This document shows positions 1-13,016 of a stretch of 64,000 nt of DNA, piece after piece. The translations under genes and the position numbers were made by a program. Below the pieces are notes generated by a model. That model had not been told where the DNA came from and did no database searches. It worked only from the letters and a program-made list of their open reading frames with translations. Source of the DNA: Nilaparvata lugens (Eukaryota; Arthropoda; Insecta; Hemiptera; Delphacidae); the NCBI RefSeq assembly GCF_014356525.2, contig NC_052505.1, positions 24,449,432-24,513,431 on the forward strand. Direction: 5' to 3'. Position 1 is the first letter of the stretch. Each line of letters opens with the position of its first letter.

Positions 1-978
1 AACATTAGGAGCTGAGGCGTATTGTGGACCCTTTTCAATATTTTTCAAAGAAACAAAAGGCTTGGGTCTTTGCCGTTAGCCCATTCCGTATTATGCACTA
101 CTCATCCATTAGTCTGGATTATTCAAATTTCGTCCGATAAAGGGGCCTGTGCCCGCTACTACCTCCCTCCACCCACCACTCACCTTCACCACACATGAAC
201 AACCCTGAATAGCATGAGATAGCTGTAGCTCCTGGATGTGATGTCTCATGCAGCAAAAGTGAGTAATGTGCAAATATAGAATGATATCAATTGAAACTGA
301 CATTTTTTCCTATATTGTCATTCTGTATTAGTAGAATATTTGAAAATATTTTCAGATGCTTTTTGGTATGAGTGTTATTCCTACAATATTCTTTTCCACA
401 TTTTTTTGCAATAATTGTTTTCCATGCAGTACTGAATTACTTCCCCCCTTCATTTCTTCTTCTTGGCTCTTTTCTTTCACCTTTACGTTGCATTCCCTCT
501 GTATCCTCAACTTTTCTCATTTTTGTATTTTTTATTTCTCCTGCTCCTCTACCGATAACACATAATCGTCATCATCTTCATCTTGCTTCTCTAATTTTTT
601 CCGTAAGCTTCAATGTTATTTTCTTCTTCTTTTTCCCTCTTCCATTCCTTTGTCCTACATCGTATTTTGTTTCTCGTGAATTTTATATTACTGTACAATC
701 CTTTCCCCACCTGCAACTTTTTCTTTCCTGTTTTTCAATGCTTTTCTGTTATATTACTGTCTCTCTATCCTACACTGAGTCTTCTACAGGAATCTTCTTG
801 TTTTTCTTCGTCATAATCTTTGCCGTCAGCATATTTTTCTGGTCAATACTTCCCATTCTTCAACGCTTCAATGTAACATTTTTCTGTTATCGTGAAATCT
901 ATTCACCCCAGTACAAATCTCCCTTCAAATGTTCATTCTGATTTAAAACGTAATAAAATAAAATAAATCTCAATCACA
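1..978. other. Non-coding, pyrimidine-rich from about 350
   Basis: No gene is recognised. From about 350 to 950 the plus strand is dominated by T and C, so open frames there translate to Phe/Ser/Leu-rich low-complexity sequence. I read them as artefacts of base composition rather than genes. Confidence 0.7.
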
Positions 979-1222
979 TCTTCTTCTTCTTCCTTTTCTT
1001 CTTCTTCTTCTTTTTCTTCTTCCTCTTCTTCGTCTCCTTCTTCTTCTCCTTCTTCTTCTTCTTCTTCTTCTTCTTCTTCTTCTTCTTCTTCTTCTCCTCC
1101 TCCTCCTCCTCCTTCCCCCCTCCTCTTCCTCCTCCTCCTTCTTCTTCCCCCTCCTCTTCCTCCTCCTCCTCCTCCTCCTCCTCCTCCTCATTTTCTTCTT
1201 CTCTTTTCTCTTCTTCTTCTCC
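979..1222. repeat. CTT/CCT trinucleotide microsatellite
   Basis: Almost uninterrupted CTT and CCT units on the plus strand (GAA/GGA on the minus). The minus-strand frame gives a poly-Arg artefact. Such a polypurine-polypyrimidine tract could form triplex DNA, but that is inference. Confidence 0.95.
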
Positions 1223-3795
1223 TATTCACTCTTTCTCTCTCTATTTCACATGCACACACTTACTCTTTCTCTCTCGCTCTTTTTTCACGATTGATCGACG
1301 GAATCGATGTTATTTCCAAGCAAACATCCAATGAAAATCAGTCTGTTTCTTCTATCTCTATCTATATGCATTTGAGTGGCGAACTGGCCTTCAGACTCCA
1401 GAACACACATTCTTGAATAGCTTTTCAAGCCAACGCCAAATTCTCGTGCTCCACTATTCAGAAAACCGAACTGTTCGTTGGTCACTGATTTGAAAGGCAT
1501 GCCCTGACTGAAAAGTGCGCAGTACGAATTGAAGTGAAAAATAGGAGATGAACACAAATTGAAGTGAAAAGCACGGGATGAAAGTTAATTTCAATGCTCT
1601 GATGAGCAGAAATCTACGTACTAGTCTTCACTACCAGCTTCATACATATACACATTCCATAGCACACAATATACATTATACTCCAATACCATATACACAC
1701 AACACCACACACACGTAGGCCTACTAAAAACATGTATTTCACGTACATTGTATATATACAGTCAATACACTGTCTGATTATCAATGCTCGTATCGTAATG
1801 AAGAGAAGCTGACAGACATTCAGTTCAGACTAGGCTCAGATCCATTCAAATATCTAGGTTCAGTCTGTACAAACTACTGTATGCTGATACATATATTTTA
1901 AATTCTACAGCCCATACTCTATAAATAATGTAGGTATATTATCTGTATATCACGCTTTCCTGTGTTAGAGTTTTCGTAAAAACTTTTCACAATAAATTGT
2001 TCTGCTTTCTCTCAACCTTTTTGTACATCAATTTCTTCGGTATTCTATATTTGATATTATGATTGAAACCTTTGTAAAATGATATTCTGTTTTATAATTT
2101 TTATCACTGGATGTTATTTCTGGCTTTGTTGCGCATATGTCGTGTGAATAGTATGCTATTCAATGACGTAGCTGAATAACAACTAAGAAGGGTAATACTG
2201 TTCGTGGATATAAATTTACTTTCTGGTTTTTTCATTTTGGAAAGTTTCCGTGGCTCAAGTTAATGCAATGCTAGCTCCATAATCTCCTTTTTAACAAAAT
2301 TCTTCAAAACTATCATTTTTCATTTTCTTATAACTGATTACCATAGGGTACTAATACATAATATAGTAAGATATAATATGATTTATAATTTGCAACTCCT
2401 GAAATCCTGGCGGAATTGGAAATAAACGCATGAACGTAGCATTAGTAGCATACTAAAGTTTACCACTAGGGTCTGTAAAATTGAAAATGGAAAATATTAT
2501 TCCTGTATAAATCTAGTAGGCTTTGGAGAATTAAAAATTACAGAATATTATCCGTGATTTCCAACTCCACCTTCTTCTGTGTAATATTGATTGAAAGGCT
2601 ATTAATTAGCGATTTCAGTCTGACTGGCAGGCTATTCCAAATAGAAAATGACCTCATTTTCGTTTTGTTTGATTGATTGAAAATGAATATAAGTCAGTAA
2701 ATCAATTTCAATGTTAGATCAACTTATCAAACACAGAACATTATTGGACGGGAGTGAGTTGTAAATTGCCAATCAGTTTTGTTGAATTTCCGGAAATTGA
2801 AAATGTGAAGCTCATAGAATTCTGTCGAAAATGTCAGACAGATTTGACGCTTTTGCAATTGCAGTATGCAATTGTAATTTAATAATGACGGATGAGCAAT
2901 GTACATTGTACAAATGATTGACAGGTTTAGTAATCGGCAATTCTATTGCAGTTGAACGGCAATGCATTCTGTGGTTAACAATAAGTATTAATAAAATAGG
3001 GGACAATTATTCATTCATTAAATGAAGAGAAAAGTAGTTTTCATTCCATTTATGAACGTACCAACATACATAACATGGGAGAACTGTAATTTTTGATTAA
3101 TTTAATTATTATGATAATAATTGTTTTTTGATATATTTTGATAAAATGATAAACAGCTAAAATAATTTTATCAAATTTAATAATGTCAATATTATAGAGC
3201 AATTTTCAACTACAATTCGTATTGATTTGTAATCAATTATAAAGATACTACTCAATATTGATATAAGTTCTGAAAATTTGAAAAATGAGGAGTTTTAAAT
3301 TTGAATAGAAAATTTCAGTTCAGTGGGAATTAGCGTGTCATCGATTCAGATGAAGTTAGTTTGGAAGTTTGAAACACCTGTACCCGTTGCTCCTACTAAT
3401 CGATCAGTCCCTCAGGAATTCATACTTCCCAACAGGTTGATAGATTGGTTTTCGGAGAGTTTCCAAAGATGGAGATTAGAAAAATGCCAGTTTCTCATTA
3501 TTCTCTACTGCTGATCATTTTGACTTTTTTCAATGGAAGTCATTATATCGTAGAATTGAATAATTTCGCATTCTGATATAGTTGGATTCAACAAGTCGTC
3601 ATACCTTGGATTCAAGTTTTGCTTAGTCAAGTTCTTTGTGGAATTTAACAATAAATAAAACAGTTATGTGCAATCTCTTTTAGAAAACGATTGAAAGAAA
3701 TCAAATTAATCGGAAATAGCGTGAATCATCCTATCAATTGAAGACAGGTTTTTTAATAGCTAGATTCATTTTGATTCTTTGAACATTTTATTCAC
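1223..3795. other. Non-coding, nothing recognised
   Basis: AT-rich sequence with stops in all frames. I see no splice-bounded exon, no repeat shared with the rest of the window and no RNA gene. Confidence 0.6.
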
Positions 3796-3965
3796 AATAC
3801 AAATGACACTAATGTAATAACATTGGTAGATAAAATAATAGGAAATCGTTGTGCTATTATTCTTCCAAATTTATGTGATGACACAGTCCAAAATAAGGTT
3901 GGTCTTTCACGTACAATTTTTATACTTCATCAATCCAAAATAAACATGAAAACTATAAATTTTAA
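3796..3965 (+). repeat. Diverged dispersed repeat, copy 1
   Basis: This stretch resembles 8524-8690: both carry 'aataacattggta', a 'gatgacac.gtcca' block, 'tttcacgtaca' and 'aaataaacatg.aa.ctataaatttt'. It is a two-copy, clearly diverged dispersed repeat of unknown family. Confidence 0.65.
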
Positions 3966-6769
3966 ATTTAGATGACTCAAATTAATAAGTTATTCATAAA
4001 TATTTCACTCAATTATCAACGAAATTAATTTGAAATTACCAACGAAATGTTTTACTAGATGTATTTTAAGATTTTAGACTATTTGATCACTAATAATCTT
4101 CCTTTAAAAGGATATTATTCTAATTCAGTGTTATTAATATAACTTATTCCACTCTTAAACAGTATAATTGTTTTTCAGTTAAAAAAATCACGTCTTTTAT
4201 GAGATGCGAAAGTATTTTTCTTAAACTATTTCAATCACCATCGTATCAGTTCAATTGAATTTCCTTAAAAACGAAAAAAGAGGTTATACTTTGTGTCTAG
4301 AGACAATTTTTGTTTGTTTTAGCTCAAGCAACACAATAGAGGTTTCGAAGAGAGATGCATCAAGTTTTTTAAAATCCAATTCAAAAAAATAACACATTAG
4401 ACTGGTAACGTCTCTTTAAGCTGGTAACGTCCTTATTCATCCCATTGACCCATTTTCTGGTTGCATTCCTATTCATCTTCAGTGAACAACATGCAGAGTG
4501 TAAAGACAGTACGTGCCTTGTTCATAATAAAATTGAGCTTAATGGGCATGGGCTGGACAGCTCTACGTTTTTTAATCGACAAGCAAGCTTGGGCTCTTCA
4601 TGAGCGACACACATTTCCTCTCCCTTTCTCTCTCACTCTTCTCTTTCAGTCTGTCTCTCTTTCACACACTCTCTCTCTCTCTCTCCTCTATTTGTTTCCC
4701 TTTTCTCTCTCGAAGAGCAGTCGCTAAATAGAGTTATCTAGTTGAGAACTGTTCTAAACTTGTAGACATAGTAGAGCGTAGGACGACGCGTCGCATACTT
4801 GATAAACTAGCATTCTCTTTCGTTCTCTCTTCTCACTTTTCTTTCGCGTTTTCTTACTTGATATTCTGATATTATTTCAAATATTATCCTTTCTATTTCT
4901 TGCTGTATTCTCTTTTACGTCTTTTCTCTGCCCTTTTTTCAGCCCAATTTCTCTCTCAAAACTCCAATTTTCATTTTACTGTCAATTATAAGCTCCATCT
5001 TCAGTTCGTTAAATATGCTTATCCATATTTTTCTTCCCTTTCTATTGAAATCTATTACATCTTGCGTAATCCTTTTTTCTTCTTCTATTCATGGTTTCAC
5101 TCGTGTACTACTCTCTTTATATTTCCCGTCATACTCTTGTGATCTTCTTTTCTCCTCCTGTGTGATAAATCTTTATTTCCTTTACTCTGCTCCTTGACAT
5201 TCTTTTCTCAGCTCTCAGTACGAAGAACTTCCCCTCCATCTTTTTTTACACATTCCATCACTTACAACTTTCCACTTCCATTTTCATTTTCTCTTCTTAT
5301 TCATCAAAAACATCTCTCCCGTCTTCTATTCCTCTCATCCTTACCCCCTCGGATCACTTTCTTTCATTTTGCTTCTAGATACAGATAGTTCTAGATGTTA
5401 TGGTGTTCCTGTTTTCAAGTACTCATTCACCCACTCATTTTTCACACATACCGTTCTATTAATTTCATTCTCTTTATTGACTTATCTCTCCCATCTTACA
5501 GTCTCACTCTCTACGGTCAAGTGCTGAAGGGGAGGGTATCCTTGTTACCCTCTCTGAGAATGGACTTCTTAAGGTTGAAACTTCACCATTTCATGTGAAA
5601 ACATTATATTAGTACATTAACTTTTGCATATTTCATCATTTTCCTTGCTCAATATTATTGTAGTTAGTTTAATATGATTCAACAAGTCATTCTACCGCTA
5701 CTGGTATTTATTTTTAACGCTAGAACGTAAGTTAAATTATGTTTTGTTAAACACATGAATAAAGGAATCTAAATCTTCTCCTGCTCAAATGTTCCTTCTT
5801 CCAATCACGATTTTCTTCCTCCACATTTCACAATTCCCCTCAAACTGTTCTCCCTCTTTTTTCCCGCCGATATTTTCCTTCTTGCTCAAGGTGGATTTTA
5901 CTCCACTGTACATGAAAAGACTACATTTCAACTGCAGTCCTGCTTCTTATGGCTCTAAAACAGGGTTTCGTGGGCACTTCGTGAATATGGAAACAGACCC
6001 AGATATTCTGATCCTGGGGTACCTCAGGATATCCGAACCATTTGATGCGCATTTGGGGGTCGCGACTGGGCCGCGTAATGGCGGATCCAGCATTAATTAA
6101 AACGGTCTTAGAATGGTTACCATCCATGATAGAGACCTCTAGTAAATGCGAATCGAATCACAATGAACTATTCTTCCAAGTTTGTTATTACAAATTTCCA
6201 CCTAAAACATTATTTTAACCTACAAAAATGCACTTTTTCAAAAACATCAATTTTTTCACGAGACTTTTTCTGAATAACTACTTTCAATGACAATTTTTGG
6301 ATATAAAGTGCCAAACAAAACTTTTTTGAAATAGAATTTATGATCTATTCCCGTTCGTTTCAAGCTTTTATCACCTTTTGTTCTGGAGTTATGATTTTTT
6401 AAGATGTCATTCTATCCGCTGAGCCAATTAACTATCATCAAAACTGAACTATAAAATCGATTTTTTCACGACTACTTCATGATGAAGACTTGAAAATGGT
6501 CTCAATCTCTTCTTCACAACCAGGCAAATAAGAATATTGATGAGAAAGCAACGAATATATTTTTCATAATTGATAAATTCAAGATGGCGGTCATCACTGA
6601 TAAATTATTTTATATAGATTTCTATTCAGTTATAGTGAGATATATCGGATCGATTCTACCTCCAAAGTGTTCATAACTACCCAAAATATAATGTTCTAGA
6701 TATTAATCTCATTCTAATTACTCTTCCCATGATTAATTTAGTTTCAAAAACTTGGAATATACAATTTCC
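3966..6769. other. Non-coding, CT-rich between 4.6 and 5.5 kb
   Basis: From 4600 to about 5530, and again at 5790-5890, the plus strand is pyrimidine-rich with short CT runs (for example around 4610-4700). The stretch 5930-6110 is less AT-rich than its surroundings and open on both strands for 60-100 codons, but I recognise no protein in it. Nothing else stands out. Confidence 0.6.
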
Positions 6770-6920
6770 CCCACACACATAGATTTTTTTTCGTACGATT
6801 TTTTGCCATCCTTATGAATTCTATCAGATTAACGGTACTTGGCAAACATCATGTGTTTAATATAATAGAATTTATAAGGACGGCAAAAAATCGTACGAAC
6901 AAAGATGTATGTGTATGTAG
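6770..6920. mobile_element. Palindromic MITE, copy 1
   Basis: A near-perfect inverted repeat. The left arm reads 'tcgtacgattttttgccatc' followed by 'cttatgaattctatcagatt'. The right arm is its reverse complement, ending 'ggcaaaaaatcgtacgaac'. The ends carry ACACACATAGATTT-like and ATGTATGTGTATGT-like flanks. The same unit occurs twice more at 11.6-11.9 kb. Length near 150 bp and no coding capacity fit a fold-back MITE; the superfamily is unknown. Confidence 0.8.
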
Positions 6921-7420
6921 CTAGCCCAAGTTACAGTGTTCTCTTCCCCCATGCACTACACTGAGACAACTCCAGCATTCACCATAGCTAATCTGATATA
7001 TTTGCTTCCCATTCAACTAATACTAACAGTTGAAAGTGAATATCTCTATAGGATAGTTCTTACCCGACCACCTCCTAACTTGATGCAAAGTCGAGCTTGG
7101 CGTGTGACGTATGATGCAAACTTTGGTCATCCATCTCATCAACTGTCAGTGTTTCTCTTCCTATATGAAATATTCACTCACGTTATTGCTAAATATCGTT
7201 GAATATATTGCTAAAGTAGAAAACATTTTGTATTAGTTCATCTTGGTACCAATATTATTTTTCCAGCTCCAAATTTTCGATCAGTGAATGTAGGTGGTCT
7301 ATAGGGAGTTAATTCCATAATCCATATTAATTTCATAGTGATTTTGATTTGATAATTTATGTCATCATCTCATTTTTAGCGAGTAGAGTCAATCGAATAT
7401 TAACGAATACTGTTGATACA
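6921..7420. other. Non-coding, nothing recognised
   Basis: AT-rich. The 88-codon plus-strand frame at 6936-7202 matches no family I know and starts at the edge of the MITE. Confidence 0.55.
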
Positions 7421-7569
7421 TGATTTATGTGAGCTCTGAAAAGCTGACTGAGGAAAAGATTGTGACAACCATTTCCATCCATTGAAAAAAATTGAGAAAC
7501 CAATCTCCTGAGCTGCAAATTATCAATTTCTACTACTGTAGTGGATTGTATAGTAGTAGTAGATTGTAT
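7421..7569 (+). repeat. Dispersed direct repeat, copy 1
   Basis: Shares about 105 bp with 8199-8312, including 'agattgtgacaaccatttc', 'gagaaaccaatctcctgagc' and 'tctactactgtagt'. Family unknown. Confidence 0.75.
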
Positions 7570-8198
7570 TATAATATAGTAATTATAACGGTGCATTTTG
7601 GCACACATCAAATTTATTTGTTAAAAGGAATTATTAGGTCTCATGGAAAGAAACCATAAACTTTTATCATCAATAATTATATTATCAGTTGGATAATAGA
7701 GATAAGATAATAACGACTCTGAATGATTATTTGCAACAATATGAAATGGAAGTCATTGTTTAATTATTTTATAAAAATAATAATAATAAAGTATTGAGGT
7801 TAGGTTCTTTGGTAATAGAGCTTGTCGGCAACATCAACAATGGTCAAGCTGTACATCTGAAATTCAGTCAGATACTTTCCAGCAAAATAATTGCAAGCAT
7901 ATAGTATTCAATAAAGCGAGGATAAAAGGGACATAAAACGTTTGAAATATTTATTGTGTATATACGAGCAGACAAACTTATAAAAAGTATAATGAAAAAA
8001 AAAAGGAAATGGGATCTAGTTTTATTAAGCGCAGTAATACAATAGCACATTTTGTACAAGAACTGGTGATGTACCAATCAGAATCCAGTATTTGGTAGGC
8101 GCTAAAATAGCCCAGTCAATAAAGGTTTTTTGGATCCGAAAATAAAATAAAAGCTGAATCTCTCACCATCGATAGAACCCTCCCAGAGGGTTATTCTC

Positions 8199-8312
8199 CC
8201 AAAAGAAGAAAAGATTGTGACAACCATTTCTATCCATTAAATAAAAATGGAGAAACCAATCTCCTGAGCTGCAAATTATCAATCTCTACTACTGTAGTAG
8301 ATTGTAGCTTGA
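8199..8312 (+). repeat. Dispersed direct repeat, copy 2
   Basis: Second copy of the repeat at 7421-7569, about 90% alike by eye. The two copies lie 780 bp apart in the same orientation. Confidence 0.75.
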
Positions 8313-9540
8313 ACATCGAGAAGCATATGCCCCAATTATGAACTGTAAAATATGAGCTAAAAATCAACTGTAAAATGAATTCATGTCCCATCCATCATGA
8401 TGAAAGTCTGCTGTTGTCTGAAATAAGAATGCTCACGCACTACATCAACTTGAAGCAGAATAATATCATAGTGTAATAAATACTTTATTTTCATTTCATT
8501 ACATACAGTGTTAATCAGAGACTTATGTCACAGATTTAATAACATTGGTAAAATAATAAGGCAATCATTGTGCTATATTCTTCTTCTAAGTTTAGATGAT
8601 GACACTGTCCAAGTTAAGGTTAGTTTTTCACGTACATTCCCATACAATTTTGGTTCAAAATAAACATGGAAATTATAAATTTTGAATTCATAATTTCATA
8701 AATTGAACCTTACGATTAGTTGGCTGACCTATCAAAGTGAAAGTCGGCCATTGGCTGAGACAAGACACGCACATAGTGGGCGGAGCGTTCAAACATGAAT
8801 CAAACAGGGCTGGGAGACATGAATTAACAACAGTAATGATTAGATGAATAATTATTAATTTGAACATTACTGTATTGAATGAAGGAACTGAAAAAATGTA
8901 AACAACTTTTTACTTCAAAATGTTTATTTTTTGAGGAAAAGTGGGATTGACATCAGACTTTTTTACAAATAATGTGGGGTAATGGGGTAATGCCAATAAT
9001 ACGTAAATTCTCAAGAGGACAATAAAGTTGAAATTTTAGTTTCTGTATTCCATCATTCCTATCTAAAAATGATTGTAGTTTGTGAGATCACAATGTAATT
9101 GTAAGGAAATAGAATGGTTTCCACATGATAGGCTTCTCAAGTTCCCTAGCATTGGGCAGGGTTGCCTTTTCAACATATACACAGGCCATAGCGGCCTAAT
9201 TAGCAACTGTTTGAATTCAATAGATACTCATATGAATCCCTCCTTCACTTATGCTTGTATGAATGCCTTCCTCACTCATGCTTATGAGTATGTATGCATC
9301 TGCTGGGTTCCTAGTCATGTGGCTCTTGCTTTGAGTATCCCATGTATGTGATACTCATTACGGTATGATCTGATTATGGTATGTATTCCATTCCTGGTAC
9401 AACTTGGCCTTGAGGTATTCAGTAGTGCTCAACCAAGCCTTGAAACAAGTGGATTAATAATATAGCTATTCACATGCATTGGGCTCCCATTCAAATGGCA
9501 ATTGAAGGCCGCTATTGGCTGTTTGTAGTAGCCAACGCTG
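8313..9540. other. Non-coding; holds a diverged repeat copy
   Basis: 8524-8690 is the second copy of the repeat at 3796-3965. Around 8740-8800 there is an ATTGG and a GGGCGG motif close together, promoter-like but with nothing coding after it. The 89-codon frame at 9082-9351 is unrecognised. Confidence 0.55.
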
Positions 9541-10780
9541 GTAGAAGAAGAAGAATGAGAAGGAGAAGAAGAAGAAGAAAAAAAAAAAGAAGAAGGAGGC
9601 AGAAGAAGAAGAAGAAGGAGGCAGAAGAAGAAGAAGAAGAAGAAGAAGAAGAAGAAGAAGAAGAAGAAGAAGAAGAAAAAGAAGAAGAAGAAGAAGCAGC
9701 AGAAAAAGAAACAGAAGAAGAAGAAGCGAAAGAGGAAACTGATTCAGAAGAAGTATGAATTAAAGTAGAAGGGAAAGAGAAAGACAATACCTAATGGAGA
9801 ATTGTAGGACAGAAGAGAAGGAAAATTTGATGGCAGAGAGTCGTAGGAAGACGAAAACAAGGTATTGTGGAAGCAAGGAAAGAAAAAATAAGAAATCGCT
9901 GAAAAGAAGGAGAATAACAATAAAAAAAGAGAGAAGTAGAAATAAGAACTCCATTTTTGGGAGGAGTAAGAATGAATAAATTGAAGGAGGAAAGTGTAAA
10001 TGAACCGAAAAGCTTCAGAACCAGTAGAGAAGTAAGGGAAGAAAGAAAGAAGAAGAAGAAAAGAAGAAGAAGAAGAAGAAGAAGAAGAAGACGAAGAAGA
10101 AGAAGAAGAAGAAGAAGAAGAGGAGGAGTTGGAAGAAGAAGAAGAAGAAGAAGAATAGTAGGAGGAGGAGGAGGAGGAAGAAGAAGAAGAAGAAGAAGAA
10201 GAAAAAGTAGGAGGAGGAGAAGAAGAAGGAGGAGGAGGAGGCAGAAGAAGGAGCTTCAGAAGAAGAGAAAGAAGAAATTGATTCAGAAGAAGTATGAATA
10301 AAAGTAGAAGGGAAAGAGAAAGACAATCACTAATGGAGAATTGTAGGAGAGAATAAAAGGAAAATTTGATGGCAAAGAGTCGTAGGAGGACGAAAAAAAG
10401 GTATTGTGGAAGCAAGGAAAGAAAAAATAAGAAATCGCTGAAAAGAAGGAGAATAACAATCAAAAAGGAGAGAAGTAGAAACAAGAACTCCATTTTTGAG
10501 AGGAGTAAGAATAAATTGAAGAAGGAAAGTGTAAATGAACCGACGCTTTGGAAGACGGGAAAAGCTTCAGAAGCTGTAGAGAAGTGAGGAAAGAAAGAAA
10601 TAAGAAGAAGAAGAGTAGGATGAGGGGAGAAAGAAGAAGAACAAGAGGAGGAGGAGGAAGAAGAAGAAGAAAAAAAAGAAGAAGAAGAAAAAGAAGAAGT
10701 AGAAGAAGAAGAAGAAGAAGAAGCAGCAGCAGGAGAAGAAGAAGAAGTTGAAGGTTGAGGAGGAGGAGGAGCAAGATGAT
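9541..10780 (+). repeat. GAA arrays inside a ~540-bp tandem duplication
   Basis: Three GAA/GGA arrays (about 9541-9740, 10030-10260 and 10590-10760) alternate with a conserved spacer. The spacer at 9741-9975 recurs almost unchanged at 10283-10520, including 'tagaagggaaagagaaagac' and 'aggtattgtggaagcaagga'. The layout is array-spacer-array-spacer-array, a tandem duplication of about 540 bp. All ORFs here (poly-Glu, poly-Arg, poly-Ser) are composition artefacts. Confidence 0.9.
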
Positions 10781-11607
10781 GAGTAGAAGTGGAGAAGCAA
10801 TAGAGAATAGGAATAGAAGAAGAAAGTGTTTGAGGTAACCTGCCTCAACCTACTTGGTTGTATGAAGTATACGGACATAGAAAGAAAAACAAGAGCAAAT
10901 AAGAGAGAAGAAAGAGAACCAAAAAGTAGAAGAAGTATTAGAGGGTAAATGAGAGAGTAAGAAGAAGAAGAAGGTAAAAAGATGCTGAGAAAAGCTCAGC
11001 ATTGAAAGAAGATTCCCTGGAATAAAGTCATAATTGGATAGGCCTACATTAGGTTGCAATTCACAGCTGAAAAGAGCTGTTGTAGGAAAACTTTTCCAGT
11101 AGACTTGTTATTCAAGTCTAGTCAATGAGATTTCGATGCGTGGCTATTTCATGTAGGATGTGAGCTATTCCAATAATGGAGCGGAGGGAACCTAAGACTT
11201 TTGAATAGGCTGAAGAGGATGTTGTATGGTCAGCATGTTGAATGGAAATGATGGAAAGACAGGAGGAGAATAGGAAAGATAATAAGACGAATGAAATGAA
11301 AATGAAAAAAATCTTCATTAGGCGGAGTTAGGACTTTCAAGTACTCTCTACCACTCAAACATCGAATGAGAAGATAGGACGAATTAGAAAGTAAGATTTT
11401 GGAGAAAAAATCAATTTAAGGGAGAAGAGTGTATCAAATAAGGTTATTGAAGAAGTAAACTAATGTGTATTAATTTATTGAGTGTGAAAAAGGTTGAATG
11501 AATATTCTCAAGCCACAAATGTGTCTAAATATCGAAGCTAATTTATGAGTGAAAATTTTACAATTGAAGTAGCCCACATTCAATTCTTAAGCCAGTTACA
11601 TACATAT
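10781..11607. other. Non-coding, purine-biased
   Basis: The purine bias of the GAA block continues to about 11,460 without clear repeat units. No gene is recognised. Confidence 0.6.
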
Positions 11608-11765
11608 CGAATATCGATTTTTAGACGTACGATTTTTTGCCGTCCTTATGATTCCTATCAGATTAAACGTAATTTGACAAACATCATCTGTTTGAGACCA
11701 TCTGTTTAATGTAATAGATTTCATAAGGATGGCAAAAATCATGCGTCCAAAAATTGATGTGTGTG
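11608..11765. mobile_element. Palindromic MITE, copy 2
   Basis: Arms 'acgtacgattttttgccgtc' and the complementary 'cataaggatggcaaaaatc' bracket a short centre containing 'acaaacatcatctgttt'. It is the same family as 6770-6920 and 11776-11932. Confidence 0.8.
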
Positions 11766-11775
11766 TGAAGCACCG

Positions 11776-11932
11776 CACACACACATCGATTTTTGTTCGT
11801 ACGATATTTTGCCGTCCTTATGAATTATATTAGATTTAACATATGATGCTTGTCAAGTTCCGTTTAATATGATAGAATTCATAAGGAAGGCAAAATATCG
11901 TACGAACAAAAATCTATGCGTATGCGGGTCTT
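11776..11932. mobile_element. Palindromic MITE, copy 3, next to copy 2
   Basis: Arms 'ttcgtacgatattttgccgt' and 'aaggcaaaatatcgtacgaa' are perfect complements. It lies about 10 bp from copy 2, with 'acacacacatcgattttt' at its outer edge, so the two copies form a tandem pair of hairpins. Confidence 0.82.
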
Positions 11933-12580
11933 TACTCTTTACTGGCCTTCCCGCCCCGCGCGGATGGTTCGTCCGTGCATTATGTGGGGGGGGGGGTGTC
12001 TGATAACTCTGAAAAAAAATCTCTGCAAATTTCCCAAGTCTGTCTAGTTTATATTCTTCAGGTTCTCACATTCTCTAGCCCAGAATTTTCTGTGAAAAAC
12101 CAACAAGGAAGAGTTGAGACCTTTTCTTATGAATGACAAGTAGGAAGAAGCTCCTCCATCGCAAGAGAAACTAGTGATCTATTTAGAATAAAATAGCAAG
12201 TCAATGTTGGCACCGACTGATTAGAATGCAAGAAGTGGGGTGGATAAGCAGAAAATTGCAATTACCTCTCCTTGCCTGCTTCTCTCTTTTCCTGGTCCAC
12301 TTCTATGACTTTGGATAGATGAGATTCACACTGCATACTGTCAGCATTGTTTGAATGGTCAGCATTGATGTTGTTAATAAGATTGCTGACCGTTTACCGA
12401 GAATCTCATCTGTAGATGTTTTAGATGCTAATAGATGGTGAGATGGATCGGATGCTTTCTAGTGCAAATTATCGATTGGTTCCGATGCCTTTTTCGTGAG
12501 ATTACTCTAGTGACCGTATTCGTGGCAATATGTCTGTGTGATCAACTCTAATCCGTTAGTAGTCTCCAACAATATCAAAA
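11933..12580. other. Non-coding; short G-run; tandem-related motif
   Basis: A G9 run lies near 11,987. A stretch at about 12,305-12,400 ('gattcacactgcatactgtc', then 'gattgctgacc') resembles the tandem units at 31.6-31.8 kb. No gene is recognised. Confidence 0.55.
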
Positions 12581-13016
12581 CATAACAGTAAGAACATTAC
12601 CTATTTTTATGGATATGTTATTATGTATCGAAACTTGGGAACAGAATAGTTTTGGGCTATGCCTGTTGTTCTTCCCTGATCATATTCATATGATTTGTAA
12701 TTGTATTAACAAATAAATAAATAGATAAATAAATATGACTTGTTCTATGCAGAGAGGACAGAACTAAACTTCCTATTATATTACCTTTGGTTCAATGAGC
12801 TCCTCCTGGTCCTCTATATCGGTGCATCAAGTGTTCGGTCAGAAAATTAGACAACATTTTATAAAGTGGGGAAAATATAACCTATCTTCTGGACTATTTT
12901 AATGAATCAAAATTCGGGTGAGGAACAGTTTTGGGCTGTGCCTGTTGATCCTCCACCAGATTGTTTTGAAAAATGATTGAGTATCATTGAATCAATAAAT
13001 AAAGAATAAAGAATCA
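12581..13016 (+). repeat. Two related non-LTR retrotransposon 3' ends
   Basis: Two stretches share 'ggaacag' followed by 'agttttgggct.tgcctgttg' and then end in (AAATA)n-like tails: 12,640-12,735 and 12,915-13,016. Repeated 3' ends with A-rich simple tails and no coding sequence are what 5'-truncated LINE copies leave. The clade cannot be told from the tail. Confidence 0.6.

Noticed and set aside
970..1191. Poly-Arg frame on the minus strand
   Set aside because: Pure translation of a trinucleotide microsatellite.
9744..10493. 249-codon Ser/Leu-rich frame on the minus strand
   Set aside because: Lies over GAA arrays; composition artefact without any domain.
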